This document shows, one piece after another, positions 46,346 through 55,392 of a DNA stretch of 64,000 nucleotides (positions are counted from its first letter, which is position 1; each line of letters begins with the position of its first letter). The notes under the pieces are model-generated. The model had not been told where the DNA came from and made no database searches. It saw nothing but the letters and a program-made list of their open reading frames with translations. Location of the stretch: contig NZ_CP102951.1 of assembly GCF_024741815.1 (NCBI RefSeq), positions 2,309,001 to 2,373,000 on the forward strand, given 5' to 3'. Both the position numbers and the translations under genes were made by a program. This DNA is from Pseudomonas sp. LS1212 (lineage in GTDB: Bacteria; Pseudomonadota; Gammaproteobacteria; Pseudomonadales; Pseudomonadaceae).

Positions 46346-46849
46346 TCAGACAGGCTGATACGCGCAACGTACCTGTTGAACCAGAACCGGCAGCACATTC
46401 AGCACCAACCGCAACGCCGACAGCGGATGAGTCAGGAACCGCCGCACCTGCTCGCTACTGCTGCGGCCATACAAGCACCAATTGCAGAAATGCTCGCAGT
46501 TGTTGGTCAACACCCGGTAATGGTTTTCACCCACCCGTGAAAGTGCCCGCCTTACCACCTCGTCCGAGCTGAACACGGCCTGCTGGCCGCAACGATACTG
46601 CACCGTTCTGCCGGCGGCGAAGCGTTCGAGGGAGAGGATTTTCACAGCCCCGCCATGCAGGCCGCCGAACAGGCCGCAATAGTGAATCACCTTGCCACCA
46701 CCCAGGTAGATCCCATGATGAAAGTAGCCATTGCGGGGTGTGATCAGGTGGCTGCCAACTGGGGCCTCGATGGCGCCCTGCAGATCCAGGAGCATCCATT
46801 GGTCGATGCGTTCGGCCTGGGTGGCTGATAGTAGGGTTGTCATGTTCAT
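46346..46849 (-). CDS. LRAT-domain (NlpC/P60-like) protein
   Basis: This 167-residue protein has the LRAT pattern: HHGIYLGGGKVIHY with His44/His45 and His57, and the catalytic-type NNCEHFCNWCLYG with Cys118. The C-terminal LSALRLVLNVLPVLVQ is a possible membrane helix. Such proteins act as thiol acyltransferases or phospholipases; bacterial roles are mostly unknown. The start is ATG 46849 (MNM) or 46843. The upstream region carries a minus-strand sigma-54 promoter and DmpR-like sites, so phenol induction is predicted. Confidence 0.8.
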   Translation of the reverse strand: MNMTTLLSATQAERIDQWMLLDLQGAIEAPVGSHLITPRNGYFHHGIYLGGGKVIHYCGLFGGLHGGAVKILSLERFAAGRTVQYRCGQQAVFSSDEVVRRALSRVGENHYRVLTNNCEHFCNWCLYGRSSSEQVRRFLTHPLSALRLVLNVLPVLVQQVRCAYQPV

Positions 46850-46911
46850 GGCCGATGCTGCCTGCTGGTTTGGTCGATGCCGGGTAAGAGCCACCGCGTT
46901 TACCAGTACGG

Positions 46912-46927
46912 AGCACGCTTCATGCCA
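46912..46927 (-). promoter_or_regulatory. Sigma-54 promoter driving the LRAT gene
   Basis: Read on the minus strand the site is TGGCATGAAGCGTGCT, with GG and GC (plus-strand CC 46925-46926 and GC 46913-46914) 10 bp apart. The expected start of transcription is near 46901, 52 bp before the ATG. Confidence 0.65.
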
Positions 46928-46982
46928 TGCGAAAGATGCGCTCTAAATCAAGTGCTTACGTTGCTGCGTTGAACTTAAGGGT

Positions 46983-47028
46983 GGATCAAAGGATCGAACG
47001 GCCTTCTTTATATTGATCAAATGATGAA
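46983..47028 (-). promoter_or_regulatory. DmpR-like activating sites upstream of the LRAT gene
   Basis: TTGATCAAATGATGAA (47013-47028) differs at one base from the phenol-operon site. TGGATCAAAGGATCGA (46983-46998) is a second copy. Centre spacing is 30 bp, as before dmpK. They lie 57-102 bp upstream of the -24 element. Confidence 0.65.
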
Positions 47029-47043
47029 TAGGGGCACTTCTCC

Positions 47044-47718
47044 GTGGATCCAAAAAACCGTCGTACCCGCGCCACTCAATTGTTTTTTTCACGTGCCTAT
47101 GCGCGCACAAAGCTGCGTGCGGCATTGCTGCTGGCTGTGCTGATCCCGGCGTGGTTGCTGGCCGACCCCCTGGGCGCGCCAACGGCCGCAGACCTCAATC
47201 GCAGCAGCCCTGCGCAGGTGAACGCACTGATTTCCGAATGGCGGCGGGGCGGGGTCATCGTGCTGGTGCGCCATCTTGAGCGTTGCAGCCGGGTCGATGC
47301 CGCCTGCCTGGACGGGCGCGCTGGCATCACCGCCCGTTCGACAGCGATAGGCCAGCATATGGGCAACGAGTTTCGCGAGCTCGGCCTGGCCAATTCCGAT
47401 ATCTACAACAGCCCGCTCAAGCGCACCACCCAGACGGCAAAAGTCATGTTCAGCACGACCACCCAACAGCAGGACTGGCTGTACCAATGCGACCCCAGCT
47501 TTCTGGGTCACGCACTGCAACGCAAGGCGCACGGGCGAAACCTGATCCTGGTCACCCACAGCAGCTGCATGGACGAGTTCGAGCAATCGCTGGGGCTTGC
47601 GGAATCTGACCTGGACTACGGTGGCGCGCTGTTCATTTCCACCAGCGATGACAAGAAGCACAGCAAGATGCTCGGCTTTATCGATGCCGACGATTGGGAT
47701 GATGTGTTTGGTGCCTGA
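47044..47718 (+). CDS. Histidine phosphatase family protein
   Basis: This 224-residue protein has a membrane or signal segment (LRAALLLAVLIPAWLLA, 25-41). The phosphohistidine motif is VLVRHLERC (Arg76, His77) and the second histidine is in VTHSSCMDEF. It resembles the Ais/PmrG group that acts on lipopolysaccharide core phosphate in the periplasm, but that link is weak. The start appears to be GTG 47044, as no in-frame ATG precedes the signal. Confidence 0.75.
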   Translation: MDPKNRRTRATQLFFSRAYARTKLRAALLLAVLIPAWLLADPLGAPTAADLNRSSPAQVNALISEWRRGGVIVLVRHLERCSRVDAACLDGRAGITARSTAIGQHMGNEFRELGLANSDIYNSPLKRTTQTAKVMFSTTTQQQDWLYQCDPSFLGHALQRKAHGRNLILVTHSSCMDEFEQSLGLAESDLDYGGALFISTSDDKKHSKMLGFIDADDWDDVFGA

Positions 47719-47731
47719 GTGAAGCGGGTGG

Positions 47732-48003
47732 CTATTGGGGTAACAGAAAGATATCCGCTTGCACTGTGTTGTCGTTGTCCTTTCGCTTATCGGACGCTGA
47801 GTCATACACCACTACAACGGCGTCGGCCGATTCTCCGGCAGCGGAGTACAGGGACATGCCCTCGGCGTGGTCGGTACCCGCATCTTGGCAACCCATAGTG
47901 CATCGCCAATCTGCACGACGGCGGACAAACCATCTCGAAGTTTTTTCTTGCCCAGATTCAATTCACTGTTGAATTCCAGCAAGACCTTATCCGTGCGCGA
48001 CAT
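47732..48003 (-). pseudogene. DUF3616 protein gene with large internal deletion
   Basis: ATG 48003 with AGGAG upstream opens MSRTDKVLLEFNSEL...VVQIGDALWVA, the start of a DUF3616-type protein. About 40 codons later the frame turns to nonsense. The -2 frame then carries HAEGMSLYS and DAVVVVYDSAS to DNTVQADIFLLPQ and the TAG at 47732-47734, which looks like the normal C-terminus. The middle of the gene (several hundred codons) is gone and the ends are out of frame. Confidence 0.65.
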
Positions 48004-48171
48004 GGGAGTCTCCTGCTCATTGATGAAATGCTGTTCCGGCGCCACTGACTGGTACAGAGCTTAGCCTGCCTCAGGCATTTGTCAGCCGACAAGAGGCAAC
48101 AAGCAATGCGTGTGGTTCCTGAAGATGTCTGCCATGATCGGGTGACAACAACCTGGAAAAAGGACGTCGCC

Positions 48172-48429
48172 ATGAGCAGTAGTCAAGTGGATGTAGCGCA
48201 GAAAGGCCATAGCAATCAGTGGATTGCGAAGGTCTTGGGACTCTCCAGGAAAGAGGTAGATAAGTGGAAGATCAGCGAGGATCCCGACAAGAGCGAGGAG
48301 GGTTTTATTTTCGGCGATATCATCACGTTCTCGCCGGATACGCCCAGGGAGATTCTCGACAAGGCTGGGGCCGAGGAAGGCGAGTTCTCTGTCATCATCA
48401 GTGAACTGTACAAAAAAGAAGATCAATAG
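48172..48429 (+). CDS. Small hypothetical protein (85 aa)
   Basis: AAGGA precedes ATG 48172. The region SNQWIAKVLGLSRKEVDKWK has a helix-turn-helix look, so DNA binding is possible. The acidic C-terminal half has no recognisable motif. It is convergent with glcF. Confidence 0.55.
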   Translation: MSSSQVDVAQKGHSNQWIAKVLGLSRKEVDKWKISEDPDKSEEGFIFGDIITFSPDTPREILDKAGAEEGEFSVIISELYKKEDQ

Positions 48430-48495
48430 ATCGAAGTGGCCAGCGTGAGGATTGCTGCGAATGCGGCAATCCTCAATGCTCAGATCTGGAAAGGC

Positions 48496-49713
48496 TTACT
48501 GAATGGCTTCTTCGACCAGTTCGATCCAGTGTCGAACGGGGGTGCGACCGGCGCCGTCGAGGTGGGTCTGGCAACCGATGTTGGCGGTCACGATGACTTG
48601 CGGCTGGCCGCTTTCCAGGGCGTTCATCTTGTTGTCGCGCAATTGCCGCGACAGTTCGGGCTGGGTGATCGAATAGGTGCCAGCCGAGCCGCAGCACAGG
48701 TGGCTGTCGGGCACGGCGGTGAGGTGGAAGCCCAGGCGCGAGAGCACACTCTCGACGGCGCCGCCGAGCTTCAGGGCATGCTGCAGGGTGCACGGGCAAT
48801 GAAAGGCCAGGCGCAGATCAGTGTGTACGCCGAGCTTTTCCAGTGGCTCATTCTGCAGCACCTGGACCAGGTCCTTGCTCAATTCGCTGACCCGTCGGGC
48901 CTTTTGCGCATAGACCGGGTCGTCTTTGAGCAGGTGCCCATAATCCTTGACGAAGGCCCCGCAGCCACTGGCTGTCTGCACAATCGCCTCGGCGCCGCTT
49001 TCGATGGCCGGCCACCAGGCATCGATGTTGCGTCGGGCGCGCTCGAGGCCGGCCTGTTGGGCGTTCAAGTGGTAATCGATGGCGCCACAGCAGCCGGCCT
49101 GGCTGATCGGTACAACGCTGATGCCCAGCCTGTCCAGTACCCGTGCCGTGGCTGCATTGGTGTTGGGCGACAGGCTGGGTTGTACGCAGCCCTCGAGCAT
49201 CAGTACCTGCCGCGCATGCTGTCGCGTTGGCCGGGCCAAGGCCTGGGTTATCCGGCGCGGCAGCTTGACTTGCACGGTCTGCGGCAGCAGTGGGCGCAGG
49301 CCTTCGCCGATTCTGAGCAGCGGCTTGAACAGCCCGGGGTTCGGCACCAGTGTTCGCAGGCCCTGGCGCAACAGGCGTTGGCCGGTGCTGCGCGGCACCG
49401 CTTCATCGACCACGGCGCGGCCGATATCGAGCAGGTTGTGAAAATCGACGCCGGACGGGCAGGTGGTTTCGCAGTTGCGGCAGGACAGGCAGCGGTCCAG
49501 GTGCTGTTGGGTCTTTTCCGTAACTTCGTTGCCTTCCAGCACCTGCTTTATCAGGTAGATGCGCCCGCGCGGGCCATCCAGTTCATCGCCGAGCAGCTGG
49601 TAGGTCGGGCAGGTGGCATTGCAGAAGCCGCAATGCACGCAGGTGCGCAGAATGCTTTCGGCTTCTTCGGCCCGCGGCAGGCTTTTGGCGCGTTCGCTCA
49701 AGGTGGTTTGCAT
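48496..49713 (-). CDS. glcF: Glycolate oxidase iron-sulfur subunit
   Basis: This 405-residue subunit of the glycolate oxidase complex has two 4Fe-4S ferredoxin motifs, CVHCGFCNATCP and CLSCRNCETTCP, and CCG-type domains (GCCGAIDY, CCGSAGTY). It passes electrons from GlcD/GlcE to the respiratory chain at the inner membrane. It lies 2 bp after glcE. Confidence 0.96.
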   Translation of the reverse strand: MQTTLSERAKSLPRAEEAESILRTCVHCGFCNATCPTYQLLGDELDGPRGRIYLIKQVLEGNEVTEKTQQHLDRCLSCRNCETTCPSGVDFHNLLDIGRAVVDEAVPRSTGQRLLRQGLRTLVPNPGLFKPLLRIGEGLRPLLPQTVQVKLPRRITQALARPTRQHARQVLMLEGCVQPSLSPNTNAATARVLDRLGISVVPISQAGCCGAIDYHLNAQQAGLERARRNIDAWWPAIESGAEAIVQTASGCGAFVKDYGHLLKDDPVYAQKARRVSELSKDLVQVLQNEPLEKLGVHTDLRLAFHCPCTLQHALKLGGAVESVLSRLGFHLTAVPDSHLCCGSAGTYSITQPELSRQLRDNKMNALESGQPQVIVTANIGCQTHLDGAGRTPVRHWIELVEEAIQ

Positions 49714-49715
49714 CG

Positions 49716-50774
49716 TCAGACCTCCGCGTACAACCGGCCCGGGTTGAAGATCCCTTGCGGGTCGAGTTGCGCCTTGAGCTGGCAGTGGTAACGCAGCAAT
49801 GCTGCAGGCAGTGGCTGGAAGGGGCTGTCGCTGGCGCCATAGCAGGTCGCATGACCACCGGCGGCCTCGGCGATTGCACGAACGGCGCTGGCGTCGGCCT
49901 CGGACTTCAACCAGCGCTGGGCGCCGGCCCAATCGATCAATTGCGCGCCGGGCAGGGCCAGCATGCTGGTGCCGGTCGGCAGCGACAGGCGCCAAAGTGG
50001 GCGGTTGTCACGGAAGAACGCCAGGCGCTGTTCGTTCAGGTCACACCAATAGCCAGGGTCGAGCAACTCGCCGCCGAGCAGCTCCCGGGCCGCGCCAACC
50101 GAGCCTTCGCCACCTTCCAGGCGCAGATGCAGCCGGTGCCCGTCGTGGCTGGCGGCACTGATCGGCAGCGGTTGCCGGCCCCATTCGGCGAGTTTCAACA
50201 AGGCCTGCTCGCCACTCATTTCCAGGGCGATGCTCAGGCAATGACGGGGCTTGGGCAGGACCTTGAGCGAAACCTCGGTCAACAGCCCCAGGCAGCCGAA
50301 GCTGCCCGCCATCAGCCGCGACAGGTCGTAGCCGGCGACGTTCTTCATCACTTCGCCGCCAAAGCGCAAGTGTTTGCCCTGGCCGGTAATCACCCGGGTC
50401 CCCAGCACGTAATCGCGCACCGAACCGGCCCAGGGGCGCCGTGGCCCGGAAAGCCCGGCAGCAACCACGCCGCCGAGGGTGGCGCCGGCCTCGGCATAGG
50501 GCGGTTCGCACGGCAGCATTTGCCCGGCCGCGTCCAGCGCCGCGTTCAGGTCTGCCAGCGTTGTGCCGGCGCGGGCGGTGATCACCAGCTCGGTCGGGTC
50601 GTAACTGACGATGCCGCGGTGCACGCGGGTGTCGAGCCGCTGGCCAGGTACCTGACGGCCGAGAAAGGCCTTGCTGTTGCCACCCTGGATGCGCAGCGGG
50701 ATTTTTCCATGCAAGGCCTGGCAGACTTGTTCGAGCAGGTCGGCGCTGGCATCGGTGAACGCTTGGCCACGCAT
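49716..50774 (-). CDS. glcE: Glycolate oxidase FAD-binding subunit GlcE
   Basis: This 352-residue FAD_binding_4 protein has IRIQGGNSKAFLG-type and EPPYAEAGATLGGVVAAGLSGPRRPWAGSVRDYVLG landmarks. It works with GlcD and GlcF. The start at 50774 overlaps the glcD stop (ATGA); the upstream extension is not used. Confidence 0.95.
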   Translation of the reverse strand: MRGQAFTDASADLLEQVCQALHGKIPLRIQGGNSKAFLGRQVPGQRLDTRVHRGIVSYDPTELVITARAGTTLADLNAALDAAGQMLPCEPPYAEAGATLGGVVAAGLSGPRRPWAGSVRDYVLGTRVITGQGKHLRFGGEVMKNVAGYDLSRLMAGSFGCLGLLTEVSLKVLPKPRHCLSIALEMSGEQALLKLAEWGRQPLPISAASHDGHRLHLRLEGGEGSVGAARELLGGELLDPGYWCDLNEQRLAFFRDNRPLWRLSLPTGTSMLALPGAQLIDWAGAQRWLKSEADASAVRAIAEAAGGHATCYGASDSPFQPLPAALLRYHCQLKAQLDPQGIFNPGRLYAEV

Positions 50775-52273
50775 CAGAAACGCTCCAGTTCGGGGAAGGG
50801 CAGCTTGCCCATGTGCACATGCATGGCGCCGAACTCGGCGCAGCGATGCAGGGTCGGAATGTTCTTGCCGGGGTTGAGCAGGCCGCTCGGGTCGAAGGCC
50901 GCCTTGACGGCATGGAACAGGGTCAGCTCGTCGCTGTTGAACTGGGCACACATCTGGTTGATTTTCTCGCGCCCCACGCCGTGTTCGCCGGTGATGCTGC
51001 CGCCAACTTGCACGCACAGTTCGAGGATCTTGCCGCCCAGGGCCTCGGTCCTGTCCAGCTCACCGGGCTGGTTGGCGTCGAACAGAATCAAGGGGTGCAT
51101 GTTGCCGTCGCCGGCATGGAACACGTTGGCCACGCGCAGGCCGTATTCGGCCGACAGTGCGCTGATGGCCTTGAGCACCCCCGGCAACTCGCGGCGCGGG
51201 ATGGTGCCATCCATGCAGTAGTAGTCCGGCGACAGGCGCCCGATGGCCGGGAAGGCATTCTTGCGCCCGGCCCAGAATTTCACGCGCTCGGCTTCGTCGC
51301 GGGCCTGGCGTACTTCGGTGGCGCCAGCCTTGACCAGTACCTCGCGAACCCTGTTGCAATCATCCTGCACGTCGGCTTCGACGCCGTCGAGTTCGCACAG
51401 CAGGATGGCTTCGGCGTCTACCGGGTAGCCGGCGTGGATGAAGTCTTCGGCGGCGCGAATCGCCAGGTTGTCCATCATCTCCAGGCCGCCGGGGATGATG
51501 CCGGCGGCGATGATGTCGCCCACCGCACGGCCGGCTTTCTCCACTGAATCGAAACTGGCCAGCAATACCTTGGCCACCTGCGGCCTGGGCAGCAGCTTCA
51601 CGGTAACTTCGGTGATGACCCCGAGCATGCCTTCGGAGCCGGTGAACAGGGCCAGCAGGTCGAAGCCAGGCGTATCCAGGGCGTCACTGCCCAGGGTCAG
51701 GCGTTCGCCGTCGACGGTGAGAACCTCCAGCTTGAGCAGGTTGTGCACGGTCAGGCCGTACTTGAGGCAATGCACGCCACCGGCATTTTCGGCCACATTG
51801 CCGCCGATCGAGCAGGCGATCTGCGAAGAAGGGTCCGGTGCGTAGTACAAGCCATGGGGCGCGGCCGCCTGGGAAATGGCCAGATTGCACACGCCAGGCT
51901 GTACGCGGGCGAAGCGTCCGGCCGGGTTTATTTCGAGAATCCGATTGAAGCGCGCCATGACCAGCAGCACGCCTTTCTCCAGCGGCAGGGCGCCGGCGGA
52001 CAGGCCGGTGCCGGCACCTCGTGCGACCACGGGCACCTGCCATTGATGGCAGAGCTTGAGCAGTTTTTCGACCTGTTCAATGGAGCGTGGCAGCGCTACC
52101 AGCATCGGTGTGGTGCGATAGGCCGAGAGACCGTCGCACTCGTACGGCTTGAGTTCCTCGCGATCATGGAGGACTTCCAGATCGGGCAGCTGTTCGCGCA
52201 GTGCCTGCAGCAGTGCCGCCTTGTCGGTGTTTGGCAGGACTCCGTCGACGCGTTCGTCGTAAAGGATATTCAT
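50774..52273 (-). CDS. glcD: Glycolate oxidase catalytic subunit GlcD
   Basis: This 499-residue FAD enzyme oxidises glycolate to glyoxylate. The FAD-binding region VARGAGTGLSAGALPLEKG and SIGGNVAENAGG and the C-terminal HAGDGNMHP and GEHGVGREK are typical of GlcD. It is first of glcDEF. The usual neighbour regulator glcC is not seen upstream; instead there is an OprD remnant. Confidence 0.96.
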   Translation of the reverse strand: MNILYDERVDGVLPNTDKAALLQALREQLPDLEVLHDREELKPYECDGLSAYRTTPMLVALPRSIEQVEKLLKLCHQWQVPVVARGAGTGLSAGALPLEKGVLLVMARFNRILEINPAGRFARVQPGVCNLAISQAAAPHGLYYAPDPSSQIACSIGGNVAENAGGVHCLKYGLTVHNLLKLEVLTVDGERLTLGSDALDTPGFDLLALFTGSEGMLGVITEVTVKLLPRPQVAKVLLASFDSVEKAGRAVGDIIAAGIIPGGLEMMDNLAIRAAEDFIHAGYPVDAEAILLCELDGVEADVQDDCNRVREVLVKAGATEVRQARDEAERVKFWAGRKNAFPAIGRLSPDYYCMDGTIPRRELPGVLKAISALSAEYGLRVANVFHAGDGNMHPLILFDANQPGELDRTEALGGKILELCVQVGGSITGEHGVGREKINQMCAQFNSDELTLFHAVKAAFDPSGLLNPGKNIPTLHRCAEFGAMHVHMGKLPFPELERF

Positions 52274-52415
52274 GATGGGCGCACCACCCTTGTGTAGTCG
52301 GTCACGGTCTACTTGCATCATTGGCCGCCGGGGTAATACTGTCCATGCTCTAAATCACTGGTCGAACCGGTTTTCTTAGAAGAAAAATCAATAAAAGCAC
52401 CTTGCGCCTCCAGAT

Positions 52416-52655
52416 GTGGTTCGTAGCGAACTGGAAGGCAATCCTGGCGCCATTCGCACCAGCAAGTTGGCTGCGTTACGCGCCAGTGGCGAGGAGGGCA
52501 AGGAATGGGAGTGGGCGACGGACGTCGCGTATGTGCTGCAGGATGGGCCGTTGAAGAGCCTGGGGTTGCGCTGGCGTTATGCGACGAATCGGTCCGATTA
52601 TGCCGATAGTGCGGATGAGCATCGGGTGATTTTGAGTTATGTGGTGAATTTTTGA
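52416..52655 (+). pseudogene. OprD-family porin, C-terminal remnant
   Basis: The last 50 or so residues, EGKEWEWATDVAYVLQDGPL, RWRYATNR and the closing RVILSYVVNF, match the end of an OprD/OccD-type outer-membrane porin. The signal peptide and most of the barrel are missing. Homology begins near 52480 and the open frame upstream looks random. Confidence 0.7.
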
Positions 52656-52698
52656 GGGGTGGGGCTGCTTTGCAGCCCATCGCGGTCTACCCGAAAAA

Positions 52699-53604
52699 TC
52701 ACAACGAAGCATTCAACTCATCAATCAACGCCTCACGATGCTTGAGCGCCGAAACCGCCGCTTCCCCGAGCTTGGCAGCCACCGCACTCAACAACCCCTG
52801 CGCCAGCAGCATGAACGCACACATGCTATTGCTGAAGAACAAACTGTGGTTCGGCACATAGAAACTGTGCAGCGCGACCTTGGCCAACGGTGAGCTGGCC
52901 GAATCGGTCAGGGCGATCACCTTGATCCCGTGGCGCGCAGCCACTTCGGCCGTGGCCAGGACACTGGGGGTGTACGGAAAGCAACTGGACACCACCAGTA
53001 CGTCGCTCTCTTCGAGTTGTGCCAGGGCATCTGCCACGCCCTGGCGGCTGGAATCCAGCGCCGAGACGTCCGGGCGCAGCATGCCCAGCCCATAGGACAT
53101 GAACAGCGCCAGCGAATTGAATTGGCGCATGCCGTGGATCCTGACGCGGTGGGCGCTGGCCAGCAACTCGACGGCCTGGACAAACACCGCAGGCTCCACC
53201 TGTTCGATCATGCTGGCGATGTTCGCGCTTTCCTGGCGGCCCAGGCGCGTGAGCTGGTTGAGGCTGTCCGCGTCCCCGGCATTGACCACCAGCCGCGAAG
53301 CCTGGTCACTGTAGAAGTGCTTGCCTTCGGTGATCTCCCGGCGAAACACGTCCTGCAGTTTGCTGAAGCCGCCATAGCCCAGGCGCTGCGCCAGGCGTGA
53401 CAGGGTCGAGGCGTTGACGTCCAATTGCTCGGCCAGTTCGCTGATCGACGACACTGCTGCCCGTTGCGGTGACTCCAGCAGCGCCATCAGCACACGCCGT
53501 GAGCTGCTGCCCAGGGCGATGTCGACCTCGCGTCGCTCGATGACGTCGAGCAGCTGCTTGAGGCCGGTCACGGTGTCGGGCAATGCTGCCGGGGCTTGGG
53601 TCAT
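52699..53604 (-). CDS. MurR/RpiR-family transcriptional regulator
   Basis: The protein has 301 residues: an N-terminal RpiR helix-turn-helix (SSISELAEQLDVNASTLSRLAQRLGYGGFSKLQ) and a C-terminal SIS domain (about 130-270) for a sugar phosphate or similar ligand. It heads the C45 peptidase/ABC/aminotransferase region. The 17-bp palindromes at 56984-57167 have the form of RpiR-family operators and are its likely targets. Confidence 0.88.
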   Translation of the reverse strand: MTQAPAALPDTVTGLKQLLDVIERREVDIALGSSSRRVLMALLESPQRAAVSSISELAEQLDVNASTLSRLAQRLGYGGFSKLQDVFRREITEGKHFYSDQASRLVVNAGDADSLNQLTRLGRQESANIASMIEQVEPAVFVQAVELLASAHRVRIHGMRQFNSLALFMSYGLGMLRPDVSALDSSRQGVADALAQLEESDVLVVSSCFPYTPSVLATAEVAARHGIKVIALTDSASSPLAKVALHSFYVPNHSLFFSNSMCAFMLLAQGLLSAVAAKLGEAAVSALKHREALIDELNASL

Positions 53605-53619
53605 GAGGTCATCCGTTGG

Positions 53620-54660
53620 CTATTGGGGTATCGACACGATGCCATGTGCGTCCGGGCGATCGATCGTCTGGCGAGCGTGAACTTGCCATTCTACCGCGCC
53701 AGGGCCAATCAAGAAGAGCGCGGTGGCCAAAGTGTTTTCATCGTCTGGATCGTCCACGGCGCTGCGGTAGACCGGCAGCCCGCCGCCAGAGGTATCGCGC
53801 AGGATGCTCAGCGCGGCATCGGCACTGAAGTCGGCCTTCAAGGCTTGCAGGCGTTGGTCGACGCATTGCTGCCTGGCACCGGAGCTCGCGGTGATGCGCT
53901 GTCGTACCTGGCTGAGCGACGGCGAAATCAGATGGTTCGAGTGCCCGGCCGGTTGCTCGATTGCCGTGACGCTGCTGGCTTGGGCGCTGGCTTCGACACT
54001 GACCAGGCGACGGCTGCCAGCCTGGCCGAAGGCATGATGAAAGGCCCCGGCGCGGTCCTTGCGGGTGACCACGGCAATCGCCTCGTCAATGCTGGTGGCG
54101 TCGAGCGTGGCGCGCCCGAGCACTTGCCGGGGGATGCCGCGGGGAATTTCAGCCGGGCGGATATTATTGACGGTCGCCACCAGCCCCCGCTCGTTCACCG
54201 CAAAGGTATGGCCGGGAATCGAACCGGGATAGACGAAGCTGGTGAAGGCCAGCCCTGCGTCCGGCCTGGCCTCGAGGATTGCGCAGTAGCCGCGTAGTTG
54301 CGGGAAACCGTCCTCGTTATGGGCAATCAGCGTGCCGCCCGGCACTGGGCTGAAGACCGTGGTGCAGCCATCGACGCTCTGGCTGTAGACGTAGTCGCCC
54401 CGACAGTTCCACATGAAGACTTCCGCGACCGGCAACTGCAAGCCGGCTGCCAGGCCTTCGATTTCCTGCCAGTAGCGCGGGAACTCGGCGCGTACCGTAT
54501 CGCGCATCAGCAAGGCGCCTGGGGTGTGTGCCAGCGAAGCCAGGTGTTGCCAGAGGGGCAGGGGGCGCAAGTGCCTGAGCACCGCCTCGCGGCCGAAGAC
54601 GCCCAGGCCGTGGCCGATGGCCTCGGCGCTGCCGGCCAGTTGGATATTTGACAAGGTCAT
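53620..54660 (-). CDS. C45-family peptidase / acyltransferase-like hydrolase
   Basis: This 346-residue protein is related to acyl-CoA:6-aminopenicillanic acid acyltransferase, an N-terminal nucleophile enzyme. Self-cleavage at DG/C would expose Cys99 in VDGCTTVFSP; HNEDGF and NERGLVATVNNI follow as in the family. It should hydrolyse an amide. It is 9 bp from the ABC ATPase gene, so the substrate is probably imported by that transporter. Confidence 0.83.
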   Translation of the reverse strand: MTLSNIQLAGSAEAIGHGLGVFGREAVLRHLRPLPLWQHLASLAHTPGALLMRDTVRAEFPRYWQEIEGLAAGLQLPVAEVFMWNCRGDYVYSQSVDGCTTVFSPVPGGTLIAHNEDGFPQLRGYCAILEARPDAGLAFTSFVYPGSIPGHTFAVNERGLVATVNNIRPAEIPRGIPRQVLGRATLDATSIDEAIAVVTRKDRAGAFHHAFGQAGSRRLVSVEASAQASSVTAIEQPAGHSNHLISPSLSQVRQRITASSGARQQCVDQRLQALKADFSADAALSILRDTSGGGLPVYRSAVDDPDDENTLATALFLIGPGAVEWQVHARQTIDRPDAHGIVSIPQ

Positions 54661-54669
54661 CAGGCTACC

Positions 54670-55392
54670 TCAGGAAACGTGTTGGAGAAATTCACGCAGG
54701 CGTGCACTGGGCGGATTGGCGATCAGCTCGGCGGGCGGGCCGTCTTCGGCGATGCGGCCCTTGTCGATGAAGATCAGCCGGGTGGCGACCTTACGCGCAA
54801 AGTCCACTTCGTGGGTCACGATCACCATGGTCATGCCTTCCTCGGCCAGTGCCTTCATGACGGTGAGCACTTCATGGCGCAGCTCCGGGTCGAGCGCCGA
54901 GGTGGGCTCATCGAACAGCATCATTTTCGGCTTGACCGCCAGGGCCCGGGCGATGGCCACCCGTTGCTGCTGCCCGCCCGACAGCTCGGAAGGGTAGTGG
55001 CCGGCGCGATCGGCCAGGCCGACCTTGGCCAGCAATTGCGCGGCCAGGATTTCGGCATCCTTGCGGGTGCTGCCGCGTACCCGGATCGGGCCAAAGGCGA
55101 CGTTTTGCAGTGCGGTCATCTGCGGAAACAGGTGGAACTGCTGGAAGACCATGCCGGCCTCCTGGCGGATCAGACGCTCATCGACCTTGGGGTCGTTGAC
55201 CATCAAGCCGTCGACGATCAATTGCCCGCTGGTGATTTCTTCGAGCTTGTTGATGCAGCGCAGCAGCGTCGATTTGCCCGAGCCCGAGGGACCGATGATG
55301 ACCACCACTTCGCCGCTGGCAATCTTCAGATCGATATTGTGCAGCACCTTGGTGCTGCCGAAATGCTTGTCGACATTCTTGAATTCGATCAT
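54670..55392 (-). CDS. Polar amino-acid ABC transporter ATPase
   Basis: This 240-residue ATPase is of the GlnQ/HisP type: Walker A GPSGSGKST, signature LSGGQQQR, Walker B MMLFDEPTSALDPE. It overlaps the permease gene by four bases and powers import at the inner membrane. Confidence 0.95.
   Translation of the reverse strand: MIEFKNVDKHFGSTKVLHNIDLKIASGEVVVIIGPSGSGKSTLLRCINKLEEITSGQLIVDGLMVNDPKVDERLIRQEAGMVFQQFHLFPQMTALQNVAFGPIRVRGSTRKDAEILAAQLLAKVGLADRAGHYPSELSGGQQQRVAIARALAVKPKMMLFDEPTSALDPELRHEVLTVMKALAEEGMTMVIVTHEVDFARKVATRLIFIDKGRIAEDGPPAELIANPPSARLREFLQHVS

Noticed and set aside
48446..48474. GAGGATTGC/GCAATCCTC hairpin as the glcDEF terminator
   Set aside because: The stem is good, but no T run follows on the minus strand, so termination cannot be supported.
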